Origin: Mangrovibacter phragmitis
GTDB taxonomy: Bacteria > Pseudomonadota > Gammaproteobacteria > Enterobacterales > Enterobacteriaceae
DNA length: 64,000 nt
Direction of reading: 5' to 3'
Assembly (NCBI RefSeq): GCF_001655675.1
Contig: NZ_LYRP01000001.1
Location: 930,001 to 994,000, forward strand
Part shown: positions 35,212 through 43,380 of the stretch, piece by piece
Position numbering within the stretch: the first letter of the stretch is position 1
Layout of the letters: each line of letters opens with the position of its first letter
The notes under the pieces: generated by a model
What the model was told of the DNA's origin: nothing
Databases searched by the model: none
The model's input: only the letters and a program-made list of their open reading frames with translations
Position numbers and translations under genes: made by a program

Positions 35212-35600
35212 TTTCATTCCATTTATTGTTATCCCTGAACACTCATAGCTGGCACTATTTTTCGCCAGCAATAACCATTCAGAATTAGTGCGAATAAGCC
35301 ACTTGCCCGCCGATATTAATCCTGTAGCTTTCAACCAACAACAATCAATATTAGTAGGTTATTTTTATCTTTTACAACCTGGCAAACATTCAATAACGGG
35401 CAGAGAGTGCCCCCGAAAAACCGGGTTGGAATAACAAGAAGAAATCGCGTAATGCGGGATAAAGAATATATTTTTATCGCGTTCTGAATAAAGCCTGCCG
35501 TTTGATAACATTAATAGTGCTATAACCGCATGCTCCACAATAAGCATAAAAAAGCCCGCCAGTACGGAGATACTGGCAGGCAAGGAGGAAAAATGTGGCG
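35212..35600. other. Intergenic region omptin-MFS gene (389 bp)
   Basis: It holds the omptin upstream region (AT-rich at 35335-35380, likely promoter) and the MFS gene terminator at 35545-35581. I see no gene. Confidence 0.5.
35545..35581 (-). terminator. Strong terminator of the MFS / DapA-like / kinase operon
   Basis: On the minus strand a GC-rich stem (core 35558-35564 with 35571-35577, extended with one mismatch) is followed by TTTTTT, 20 bases after the MFS stop. Confidence 0.8.
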
Positions 35601-36914
35601 TTACTGACCGAGTGGTTTGCGAACAAATACCCCAAAACTAATGGCGCCCAGCATCAACAAAGCCGCGCCCAACAAGAAGACATCAGTAAATTTGCCCGTG
35701 GCATCCAGAATAACCCCGGTTACAATCGGTGCCATTGCGGCACCCAGAAAACCGCCAAAGTTTTGAATAGCGCCAAGGGAAGCGACCTGGTCTTTTGGCG
35801 CGATATCGGTTGCCAGTGTCCAGAGCGCCCCTTGTGGCATCTGGGAACAGAAATACCCCAACGATAACAGGCCAATCGCCAGCGGTGTACTGCTGACAAA
35901 CGGAATGGGGCCGACAAAGCAGGCAGCCAGTGCTGCACCCAGTACAATCGGTACCTTACGAGAAGTAACAGGTTTAAACCCACGGCGTACCAGCCAGTCT
36001 GACAATGTGCCCCCAACCAGTACACCAAAAATACCTGCCAGGAAAGGAATTGAAGCAATCCACCCAGTGGCTTTCAGGCTGAACCCGAGTGATTTTTCCA
36101 GGTAACCCGGCAACCAGGTAAGGTAGACCCAAATGGTAAACATGATTGAGAAGTTACCAATCACCATAAACCAGGTGGTGGGATGACGGAACAGGCTACC
36201 CCAACTGGTGGTTTTCCCGGTATTTTTACTGGCTGTAGTGAGCCCGGCATGAATCAACGCATCTTCACGCGCCACCGGATCGCGGTAAAATTTCCACCAG
36301 GCGAGCAGTAATGGCAGCCCCATCAACCCAATCCCGATAAACATGCCACGCCAGCCAAAACTGAGTAACAAAATAGTCAGAATGGGCGGAGCCACCGCGT
36401 TGGCGATTTGCGAACCGGTATTGATGATTGCAGTAGGCAAACCACGTTCTGTTTCACCAAACCAGCGATGGGTAATTTTAATCCCGGAAGTGAAGAAGGG
36501 TGATTCAGCCACACCCAGCATCATGCGCAGGCCATAAAAGAAGCTGTAACTATTTACAAAAGCCGCCAGCACAGTACAACCCGACCACAGGCACAGCGCC
36601 CAGGAAAACATCCGTTTGGGACCAAATTTGTCAACCAGCCAGCCAGCAGGAAGGTTGGCAAGGGCATATGGCCAGAGAAATGCAGAGAGCAATAAGCCCA
36701 TTTCGGTTTGAGAGAAACCGAATTCTGCCGCAATGGTAGTATTGGCAATACTCAGGTTTGCCCGGTCGAGGTAGTTCACTATCGCCGCCAGTAATAGCAG
36801 CAGGATGATGCCCCAGCGCAGCCGGGTTACAACCACCGGCTGGCTGGCAGTACCCTGGAAACCTTTCACGCCAGGCCGGCTATCCTCAGGCAGGGTTGAG
36901 GTAAGTTCTTTCAT
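35601..36914 (-). CDS. MFS transporter, anion:cation symporter (sugar-acid) family
   Basis: 437 residues, 12 membrane segments. LLLLAAIVNYLDRANLSIANTTIAAEFG with the motif NYLDR, then LLSAFLWPYALANLPAGWLVDKFGPKR and GVAESPFFTSGIKITHRWF, are typical of the glucarate/galactonate/phthalate-type ACS family. It probably imports a hexonate or similar sugar acid. It is the third gene of a minus-strand operon with a DapA-like lyase and a kinase fusion. Confidence 0.87.
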   Translation of the reverse strand: MKELTSTLPEDSRPGVKGFQGTASQPVVVTRLRWGIILLLLLAAIVNYLDRANLSIANTTIAAEFGFSQTEMGLLLSAFLWPYALANLPAGWLVDKFGPKRMFSWALCLWSGCTVLAAFVNSYSFFYGLRMMLGVAESPFFTSGIKITHRWFGETERGLPTAIINTGSQIANAVAPPILTILLLSFGWRGMFIGIGLMGLPLLLAWWKFYRDPVAREDALIHAGLTTASKNTGKTTSWGSLFRHPTTWFMVIGNFSIMFTIWVYLTWLPGYLEKSLGFSLKATGWIASIPFLAGIFGVLVGGTLSDWLVRRGFKPVTSRKVPIVLGAALAACFVGPIPFVSSTPLAIGLLSLGYFCSQMPQGALWTLATDIAPKDQVASLGAIQNFGGFLGAAMAPIVTGVILDATGKFTDVFLLGAALLMLGAISFGVFVRKPLGQ

Positions 36915-36978
36915 TGTTATGTCACCTGGTTATCCCCTGTTACAGGGAGGGTTGTAGGGAAAAGCCGCTAACGTCTGG

Positions 36979-37902
36979 TTAGCAAGCGGTTTTGGTTTGC
37001 CACAGTGCAGTACCCTGGCGAATTTGGTCGAGAATGACGCCAAGCCCCCAATATTTTTCCAGCACATCGTCTTTGTTCACCCGGCAGAATTCGCTGGAAA
37101 ATGTGCCCATTTGCTGGTGATAAATCTTGGCGTTTTTCGGGTAACCCAGGGTTTCCGTGACAGCGGACAGGGAGAGGAATAACGAGAGTTCATGCGCCAG
37201 CGCAGGTTGTTGCTTACCGTTTTTCCACAACCAGGCGTACAGCTCCGGGTGAAAATTGGTAAATACCCCGCTAAACCCTTTGGAGCCCGCCTGAATAGCA
37301 GGCCAGGCAATCGCTGCGTTAGCATTGATGACATTAAGCGCAGTGCCTTGCGCCAGTTTGACACGGCGAATCACTGTGGGCAGATCGCAACTGACATCTT
37401 TGAGTACAACAAAGCGTCCGCTGTGCGCACAGAAACTGAACTCTTCATCGCTCAGCAGGCGGCGCCAGGGAGCCGGGCATTCATACAAACCTAATGGCAG
37501 GTCTTGTGGCAAAGCTTCGAACAAAGTTGCCAGCGTGGCCTTGAACGTTTCCGTACCTTTGTTTTGCGGATCCAGGTGGTTGGTCACCAGCACCAGAGCA
37601 TCAATGCCAGTCTTCGCCATTGCCTGTAATTCTTCAATTTGCGCATTCAGGTCATCGCTGATATGCCCGGAAGCAATCACCGGCACCCTGCCGTCTACTT
37701 TCTCAACCACAAAACGGGCAAGATCCGTACGCTCATCCAGCGACAGATATTGCATTTCGCTGGACTGGCATACCGCGAATAATGCATCCACTCCCGCTGC
37801 AATGTACCAGTCAACAAGCCGTTCAAGCCCAGTCCAGTCAATCTGGTTTTCTGCTGTAAATGGGGTCAGCATGACCGGAACAATACCTTCAATGGACTTC
37901 AT
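36979..37902 (-). CDS. Dihydrodipicolinate synthase/N-acetylneuraminate lyase-family aldolase
   Basis: 307 residues from ATG 37902 (AGGAG at a 5-base gap). It is a (beta/alpha)8 class I aldolase: GIVPVMLTPFTAENQIDWTG at the N-terminus, PLGLYECPAPWRRLL (the catalytic Tyr region) and FVVLKDVSCD (the Schiff-base Lys). Specificity is not readable, but with the ACS transporter and a sugar kinase it probably splits a 2-keto-3-deoxy sugar acid into pyruvate and an aldehyde. It differs from true DapA in its context and motifs, so lysine synthesis is unlikely. Confidence 0.85.
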   Translation of the reverse strand: MKSIEGIVPVMLTPFTAENQIDWTGLERLVDWYIAAGVDALFAVCQSSEMQYLSLDERTDLARFVVEKVDGRVPVIASGHISDDLNAQIEELQAMAKTGIDALVLVTNHLDPQNKGTETFKATLATLFEALPQDLPLGLYECPAPWRRLLSDEEFSFCAHSGRFVVLKDVSCDLPTVIRRVKLAQGTALNVINANAAIAWPAIQAGSKGFSGVFTNFHPELYAWLWKNGKQQPALAHELSLFLSLSAVTETLGYPKNAKIYHQQMGTFSSEFCRVNKDDVLEKYWGLGVILDQIRQGTALWQTKTAC

Positions 37903-37959
37903 AAGTTCTCCTGATCCGCCAGCCAGGCGGTAATTGCATTCAAAAAACAACGCGTGATG

Positions 37960-39171
37960 TCAGCGTAACGCCAGGCGTGATATCACCTGTTGGTACGCTG
38001 GCATGTTGGATGCGCCTTCACGCTCAACAGCCAGGGAAGCAAACGCCGAAGCAAAGGTTGCGGCCTGAGCAAGGGTTTGTCCGTCGGCTATTGCAGCCGC
38101 AAGAGCGCCGTTAAAAGCATCGCCAGCCCCGGTGGTATCCACACTCAGAGCCGGAAAAGCCGGAATATGTTGAAACTGTTGGTTGTCATAAATCAGCGCC
38201 CCATGACTGCCCATGGTGATAATCACCCGCCTGGCTCCACGCGCCACTATTGCCAGAGCAGCGGCTCGCGCACTTTCCAGGTCAGTAATTTCCACCCCCG
38301 ATAACAACGACGCTTCGGTCTCGTTCGGGGTAATGATGTCGATAAGATCGATACACCCCAGAATATCGGGCGAAAATGGCGCCGGGTTCATAATCACCTG
38401 TACACCCAACGCCCTGGCAAGCTTCATTGCGTTTAGCGTGGCATCAAAGTTGTTTTCCAGTTGCACCAGCAACACATTGCTGCTGGCAAGCTCAGGGGAC
38501 ATGCTCGCTATTTCATCGCTGCTCAGGGTTTTATTGGCACCGGAATAAATGGCAATCATGTTTTCACCATCATCCTGCGAGACATAGATCAGCGCATTAC
38601 CCGTAGGCTCCCTCTCAGACTGGTACAACCGAAAAGAGTGGATCCCGGAAGACGCCAGGTGATCAAAGGCAAACTGGCTGAACTGATCTTTGCCCACTTT
38701 GGCAACAAAGTGCACCTGGGCACCCGCCTTGCTTGCCGCCATCGCCTGGTTAGCACCTTTACCACCCGGCCCCAGTGAGCTGCGTTGGGCCAGCAAGGAT
38801 TCTCCACCGCGTGGGAAACGATGCACCCACGCGACAATGTCCACATTGAACGCGCCCAAAATACACACCTTCCCTCTTAGTGCATGGGGTGATACCTCGG
38901 GGCTGCGAACGGGCTCGTGCTCAGAAAGGCGTTTAAGTAACACTTCGAAGTTGTCACCAGTTTCGCTGATTAACCTGGACTGCAAATTACGCCGCACAAT
39001 CATGGCACCGCCATGGCAACGCCGAATCAATCCTTGTTTCACCAGAGCAGCCAGGTCACTACGAATGGTTTCTTTAGTGACAGCGAAGTGCCCGGCCAGC
39101 CAGTCCACGGTGACACGTTCATTTTTATCCAAATGCTCAAGAATTTTGTTACGGCGTTCTTCGCGAAACAT
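37960..39171 (-). CDS. DeoR-type HTH fused to a PfkB/ribokinase-family kinase
   Basis: 403 residues. Residues 1-60 form a DeoR winged helix (MFREERRNKILEHLDKNERV, AVTKETIRSDLAALVKQGLI, RRCHGGAMIVRR). From about 98 there is a complete PfkB kinase: VCILGAFNVDIVAWVHRFPRGGE, GPGGKGANQAMAASKAG, GNALIYVSQDDGENMI, NPAPFSPDIL, TPNETEASLL and the catalytic DTTGAGDAFNGALAAAI near 340-356. AGAGG precedes the ATG. The fusion suggests a kinase whose substrate occupancy directly controls DNA binding, or an autoregulator of this operon. It is the first gene, followed 57 bases later by the aldolase gene. Confidence 0.88.
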   Translation of the reverse strand: MFREERRNKILEHLDKNERVTVDWLAGHFAVTKETIRSDLAALVKQGLIRRCHGGAMIVRRNLQSRLISETGDNFEVLLKRLSEHEPVRSPEVSPHALRGKVCILGAFNVDIVAWVHRFPRGGESLLAQRSSLGPGGKGANQAMAASKAGAQVHFVAKVGKDQFSQFAFDHLASSGIHSFRLYQSEREPTGNALIYVSQDDGENMIAIYSGANKTLSSDEIASMSPELASSNVLLVQLENNFDATLNAMKLARALGVQVIMNPAPFSPDILGCIDLIDIITPNETEASLLSGVEITDLESARAAALAIVARGARRVIITMGSHGALIYDNQQFQHIPAFPALSVDTTGAGDAFNGALAAAIADGQTLAQAATFASAFASLAVEREGASNMPAYQQVISRLALR

Positions 39172-39892
39172 AATTTTCCTCTCCGGTACACAATTGAGAC
39201 TAAGAAATACCCTGACCGTAAAAAGTGATTTTCTTCAAACCTTGCAGAGCAAAACAGAAGCAAACAAAAATGACCAAAAACCTTGTATTAAAAAAAACAA
39301 AAACACCTGCTATTTTTTCTTAATTCATTTCCTTGCAGTCATTTATTTGACATTTGTCACACTAAAACCACAATAAAATAATGGATAAAAAATCCCACCA
39401 TGACACGGGATCATTTCAATTCATTGATTAATAATGTATAAAAAAACCGACTGACTACTGCATTCGTAGCAGCACACCACAAAGGTTGATAACCAGCAGT
39501 CGTCGTAAAATTCACTGCCAACTGCACATCAGAAAATATTTATTGGCTAACAACAAAAAAATACAAAGACCAAAAACAGAAACCTCCCCACAAGAAAAAA
39601 CGCCCCCACATGCAACCTGATGGTTTTATTTAAAATTTAAATAAAAAATTGAATAATATACTCTGAAAAACCAGAAAGAATGCGCCTTGCATTGATTATT
39701 ACAACGCCAACTACCCCCACAGAAGTATTTCCCCAGCAGAAAATATGTTGATAATAAATAACAATCGCACCCTGAAAAGTCCGATATAAAATACAGGCAA
39801 GAGAAACAGAACAGCATCAATGGCTGACCAGAGCAGGCATGCTCCCTTGCACCTTAGAGGGAATACTCATTTTTGCTTCTCACGGGGGTCAT
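39172..39892. other. Large AT-rich divergent intergenic region (721 bp)
   Basis: No gene is supported. It separates the divergent kinase-fusion operon and the FIST-GGDEF gene. It contains a CRP-like site at 39346-39361 and a near-palindromic A/T stretch at 39624-39646. If the GGDEF gene starts at ATG 39839, the gap is 667 bp. Confidence 0.5.
39346..39361. promoter_or_regulatory. CRP-like site upstream of the sugar-acid operon
   Basis: TTTGA-CATTTG-TCACA matches the CRP consensus at nine of ten positions and lies 175 bases upstream of the kinase-fusion start. Confidence 0.5.
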
Positions 39893-41605
39893 ATGAAGCA
39901 GTGGTCCTTTGTTATTTCGCAACAACACTCACTTTCCCAGATATGGGAGGCAAAAGGCCTCCAGGCGCTGGTGGCAAGCCAACACCCCAAACTGGTATTT
40001 ATCTATACAAGGTCAGGCTTCGACGACTTGTATGCTTTTGTGCAACGCTGGCTGGAAGAAAAACTGGATAATGTAGAAATTATTGGCGTGATAACGGGTG
40101 GGCATTTTATGGATAGCAGCCCAGGCAGCCAGCAACTCATGGTCAGCATTACGCTGTTTGAACAGAGCTATATTCAGGTTTTACCTGTGAATATGCAGTT
40201 ATCCCCCCTGAGCACACTCACCATTAATCAAATTCTGCACCACACGCCTAATCTGAGCCTGGTTATGTTGCTAAGCACCCTGGTGGATGATTCGCTCCTC
40301 GACGTAGTGTTAAACCTGCAACTTCCGGAACAAACTCAACTGTTTGGTGGGGTTGCGTCTCCAGTACATCCTGCCGGGTTGTTATGTGGCCGCGACCCGC
40401 TACAAAAGGGGTTTGTGCTGGTGTTGATACAGAGCCAAAATTTGCATTGCCACACATTCAGTTACACAGGCTGGTTGCCCATGACCAAAAACCGGCGCAT
40501 TACGGATGCTCAGGGGTCGTGGATCAAATCTATCGATAATCAGCCCGCCTTTGAGGTTTACCACAATTACACCACGATAGAGAACGACAACCAGTTTGCT
40601 CATGATGCACTGGCATTCCCGGTATTGCTCCCTCGCCCGTCGTTATTGCTTTCCAGGGTTCCAGTTGAAGTGAATAACGCTGGGCATATTCGCGTTGCCG
40701 GCGATGTGCTACCAGGGGAAAGTATCTCATTTGGTTATGGTGATGCACAACGCAGCCTGGCGCAAATGGATAACTGGTGTGCAACACTGGCTGACTTCTC
40801 CCCACAAGTGCTGTTTGGTTATTCCTGCATGATTCGTAATATGTTGTTTGCTGATTATGCATGGCAAGAAACCATGCTACCAGGTAGCCTTGCACCGCTG
40901 AGTGGTTTTGTCACCTGGGGAGAGTACAGTTCCGTAAAAGGTAAAGTGACACTGAATAACACATCGCTGTTGATGGTAGCCCTGCGTGAAGGCGATGCAC
41001 AACCGGTTCAGGCCAGAACGGCCTCTGTCCCCATACCACAAACACGCCCTTCCCTGATGTCGCGCCTGGTGAATTTTATGTATGTTGCCAGCGAAGAACT
41101 CCGGGAACATAACCAGCAACTGAGTACACAGGCCCAGACCGATAAACTCACCGGGTTATATAACCGCTACCGGCTGGACAGCGAATTATTGTCACTTATC
41201 AACCAGGCCAGCCCTGCACGAAATTTTTCGCTGGTGCTGATGGACATCGATCACTTTAAACAGGTTAATGATGCTTACGGCCACCTGACAGGGGACAGTA
41301 TTCTCAGACAAATCAGTGAGCTGGTATGCAACCAGTTACGCTGGCAGGATATTGCCGGTCGATGGGGTGGAGAAGAGTTTATGTTACTGATTACTGACAG
41401 CGATAACACCCAGCTCACCGCAGTACTTAAACGCCTGCAACAGGCTATCGCTCATGCCACCATGCCCTTTGAACTGACAATTACCTGTAGTTTTGGTGCC
41501 ACATACTGGCAATCCGGCGATGATGAGCGGAGTATACTCCAGCGCGCTGATATGGCACTTTACAACGCAAAAGCCCAGGGGCGTAACCGGTTTGTGATTG
41601 GTTGA
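39893..41605 (+). CDS. FIST-domain diguanylate cyclase
   Basis: 570 residues from ATG 39893 (start MKQWSFVIS, after GGGGG); an in-frame ATG at 39839 would add 18 residues. The N-terminal ~380 residues are a FIST_N/FIST_C sensor (VFIYTRSGFDDLYAFVQRW, EIIGVITGGHF, QTQLFGGVASP, VLFGYSCMIRNMLF, PLSGFVTWGEY). A short helix follows, then a GGDEF domain: DKLTGLYNRYRLDSELL, LVLMDIDHFKQVNDAYGH, and the active site WGGEEF, with GGEEF intact. It should make cyclic di-GMP in response to a cytoplasmic ligand bound by FIST; amino acids have been proposed for the family. Confidence 0.9.
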   Translation: MKQWSFVISQQHSLSQIWEAKGLQALVASQHPKLVFIYTRSGFDDLYAFVQRWLEEKLDNVEIIGVITGGHFMDSSPGSQQLMVSITLFEQSYIQVLPVNMQLSPLSTLTINQILHHTPNLSLVMLLSTLVDDSLLDVVLNLQLPEQTQLFGGVASPVHPAGLLCGRDPLQKGFVLVLIQSQNLHCHTFSYTGWLPMTKNRRITDAQGSWIKSIDNQPAFEVYHNYTTIENDNQFAHDALAFPVLLPRPSLLLSRVPVEVNNAGHIRVAGDVLPGESISFGYGDAQRSLAQMDNWCATLADFSPQVLFGYSCMIRNMLFADYAWQETMLPGSLAPLSGFVTWGEYSSVKGKVTLNNTSLLMVALREGDAQPVQARTASVPIPQTRPSLMSRLVNFMYVASEELREHNQQLSTQAQTDKLTGLYNRYRLDSELLSLINQASPARNFSLVLMDIDHFKQVNDAYGHLTGDSILRQISELVCNQLRWQDIAGRWGGEEFMLLITDSDNTQLTAVLKRLQQAIAHATMPFELTITCSFGATYWQSGDDERSILQRADMALYNAKAQGRNRFVIG

Positions 41606-42068
41606 GATCAGGCGGCGGGGCTGTAAATTCACAGCGCTTACTGCGCCATCATATGGCGTTTTTGGGTTATCTCCACGGCTGGCGAAGTCACGTTACCCAA
41701 CCCCCATGCAAAAGAAATTTCGGTTTACGACGGCACAGTAAATATCATTGATGTGTATTAGTTCAGATTTGACCTGACAGAGCTATGGCTGAGAGCAAAA
41801 CCTAATCTGAAAGGCAGCTCTGGGTCATGAGCGGACATGACTATCGATAATATGTAATTTTCACCGAAGAGCAGAACATACCCCGTTGACACCATGCAAT
41901 GAATGATCTGATACACAGGCGAAAAATTGATAAGCTATTTTCAGTAAAAGTAACAAATCTTGTTTCTGCTTTGGAAAGTTGAAACACTAATGATTAAAAA
42001 GATATTGATTGCATAAAACCTCACGGCATCCGGGTTCCTGTGAGCGACCTACATTAACAAAGGCTAAT
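41606..42068. other. Intergenic region with terminator (463 bp)
   Basis: It contains the terminator at 41644-41663, then AT-rich sequence without a supported gene. The promoter of the cupin gene is expected around 41930-42000. Confidence 0.45.
41644..41663 (+). terminator. Terminator of the FIST-GGDEF gene
   Basis: CGCCAT at 41644-41649 pairs with ATGGCG at 41653-41658 over a 3-base loop and is followed by TTTTT at 41659-41663. It lies 38 bases after the stop. Confidence 0.75.
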
Positions 42069-42545
42069 ATGAAACAAATTACGTTCAGTGATCTACAAGA
42101 ACAAAGCGAACAGGCTGAAAATTCCCCTCGCTTACGTGCCCATCGTAATCTCCACCCTGAATTGAGCGATCCTGTTCAGCGCCTGGCTATCGCTATGGAA
42201 CCGGGTACCTATGTTCGCCCTCACCGCCACCCGCACACGTTTGAGCTGCTGACATCCCTCATCGGACGCTTTTTGGTATTGAATTTTGATGACGAAGGCA
42301 ACGTGACCCACCGCGTTGTGCTAGGTGAAGACTGCAAGGTGCTGGAAATGGATGCAGGGACCTGGCATGCAGTGTTGTCGATGGATAAAGGAGGCGTTAT
42401 TTTTGAGGTAAAACACGGGGGTTACCAGTCAGTATCTGAGCAAGATATGGCCCCATGGGCACCCGCCGAAAACGAGCCGGGAACGGCTGAGTTGATGAAA
42501 TGGTATGCACTGGCGCAAGTGGGTGATGGTGGTTTTACCCTGTAA
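42069..42545 (+). CDS. WbuC-type cupin metalloprotein
   Basis: 158 residues from ATG 42069 (AAAGG at a 5-base gap); an open frame extends back to 42009 without a site. It matches the WbuC family: MKQITFSDLQEQSEQAENSP, RLRAHRNLHPELSDPVQRL, GTYVRPHRHPHTFELL (metal-binding His cluster), GRFLVLNFDDEG, VLEMDAGTWHAVLS and FEVKHGGY. WbuC genes usually occur near O-antigen loci and their biochemical role is unsettled. Here no polysaccharide gene is nearby, so this is an isolated copy, possibly moved with mobile DNA. Confidence 0.85.
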   Translation: MKQITFSDLQEQSEQAENSPRLRAHRNLHPELSDPVQRLAIAMEPGTYVRPHRHPHTFELLTSLIGRFLVLNFDDEGNVTHRVVLGEDCKVLEMDAGTWHAVLSMDKGGVIFEVKHGGYQSVSEQDMAPWAPAENEPGTAELMKWYALAQVGDGGFTL

Positions 42546-43380
42546 TTTTTGCTTTGAACGGAGTGCTTTTACATGACTTTTTCAAAAAACACCACTGTGT
42601 GGCCGAAAATGCAGAGGCACTGGTGATCTGTAAAGGATAACGACAAGGACCAAATGGGTGCCGCAATGACTGCGGATAACATGGTACTTAACCTGTTTAA
42701 TGCGGGTAGCAGTGCAAGAGCAGTAACTGTATGCCCGCCGGTAAGTTGAATCGACACGGCATCGGTAGTCATCTTTTTAGCGCCAACTTCCGCTTCATCG
42801 CTCAGAGCGGCCCCCTGGTTCCTACAGGTGGTTCGCTCCGTGCCAGATATAATCATTCGAACCCTGAGGGTTACACTTTTAAGTGATTCAGGGTATGCGC
42901 TTACTGGTTACGAATATTGTGCCAGAATCATGTGATTTGATGATTGCCGCTTTGCTTTCGAGCCAGTAAGTGCTCCACGTTCGCTAACGAATACTCAGGG
43001 CATGCAGATAAACTGCTGGCTATATTTCTTTCGAAGAGCGTGGAATGCATACCAATCCCCGGTTAAAAGGAGTTGGTGATGACTGCTATAGATCAGTTTG
43101 CTGCTCATGTTGGTCTGGACTGGGCGGATAGAAAGCACGATGTCTGCGTTCAGTTTAAAAACGGTGAGCGCACATTCCATGTGATTAAACATACCCCGGC
43201 ACACCGCTCGTCCACGGTATCCGGTGCAAAGTTGTTCATTGTTGACTGACTTCGCCAACAGTTCAATGCCTGCGTAACTTACCACCAGCGGCTCCTCACC
43301 AAAGGTGAACATACAGGTTCTGTATGTTCACCTGTAAGCAACGTTTCGGGTCACCCTCCTGACACTGGCAAAAATAACGG
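42546..43380. other. Gene-poor region with mobile-element scar (835 bp)
   Basis: The only recognisable element is the IS110-type transposase fragment at 43079-43249. The rest holds no supported gene and looks like decayed DNA. Confidence 0.5.
43079..43249 (+). pseudogene. Truncated IS110-family transposase (N-terminus only)
   Basis: ATG 43079 follows AAAAGGAG by 6 bases and encodes MTAIDQFAAHVGLDWADRKHDVCVQFK before drifting off at about residue 40 and stopping at 43247-43249. AHVGLDWADRKHDVCV is the start of the DEDD (RuvC-like) domain of IS110-type transposases, with the first catalytic Asp in GLDWA. About 90 percent of the normal ~340-residue enzyme is missing, so the element is dead. The intact translation start suggests that the left end of the insertion sequence is preserved upstream. 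Confidence 0.72.

Noticed and set aside
36979-37902. Assignment as dapA of lysine synthesis
   Set aside because: The operon partners are a sugar-acid transporter and a sugar kinase fusion, so a catabolic aldolase is more likely.
37325-37933. 202-codon plus-strand frame
   Set aside because: Antisense of the DapA-like aldolase gene, which has clear catalytic motifs.
38690-39376. 228-codon plus-strand frame
   Set aside because: Antisense of the HTH-kinase fusion gene, extending by chance into the AT-rich gap.
39624-39646. A/T near-palindrome upstream of the FIST-GGDEF gene
   Set aside because: Not perfect, made only of A and T, and expected by chance in such AT-rich sequence.
42569-42856. 95-codon minus-strand frame in the gene-poor region
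   Set aside because: Low-complexity hydrophobic translation, no ribosome-binding site, no family recognised; likely decayed DNA.
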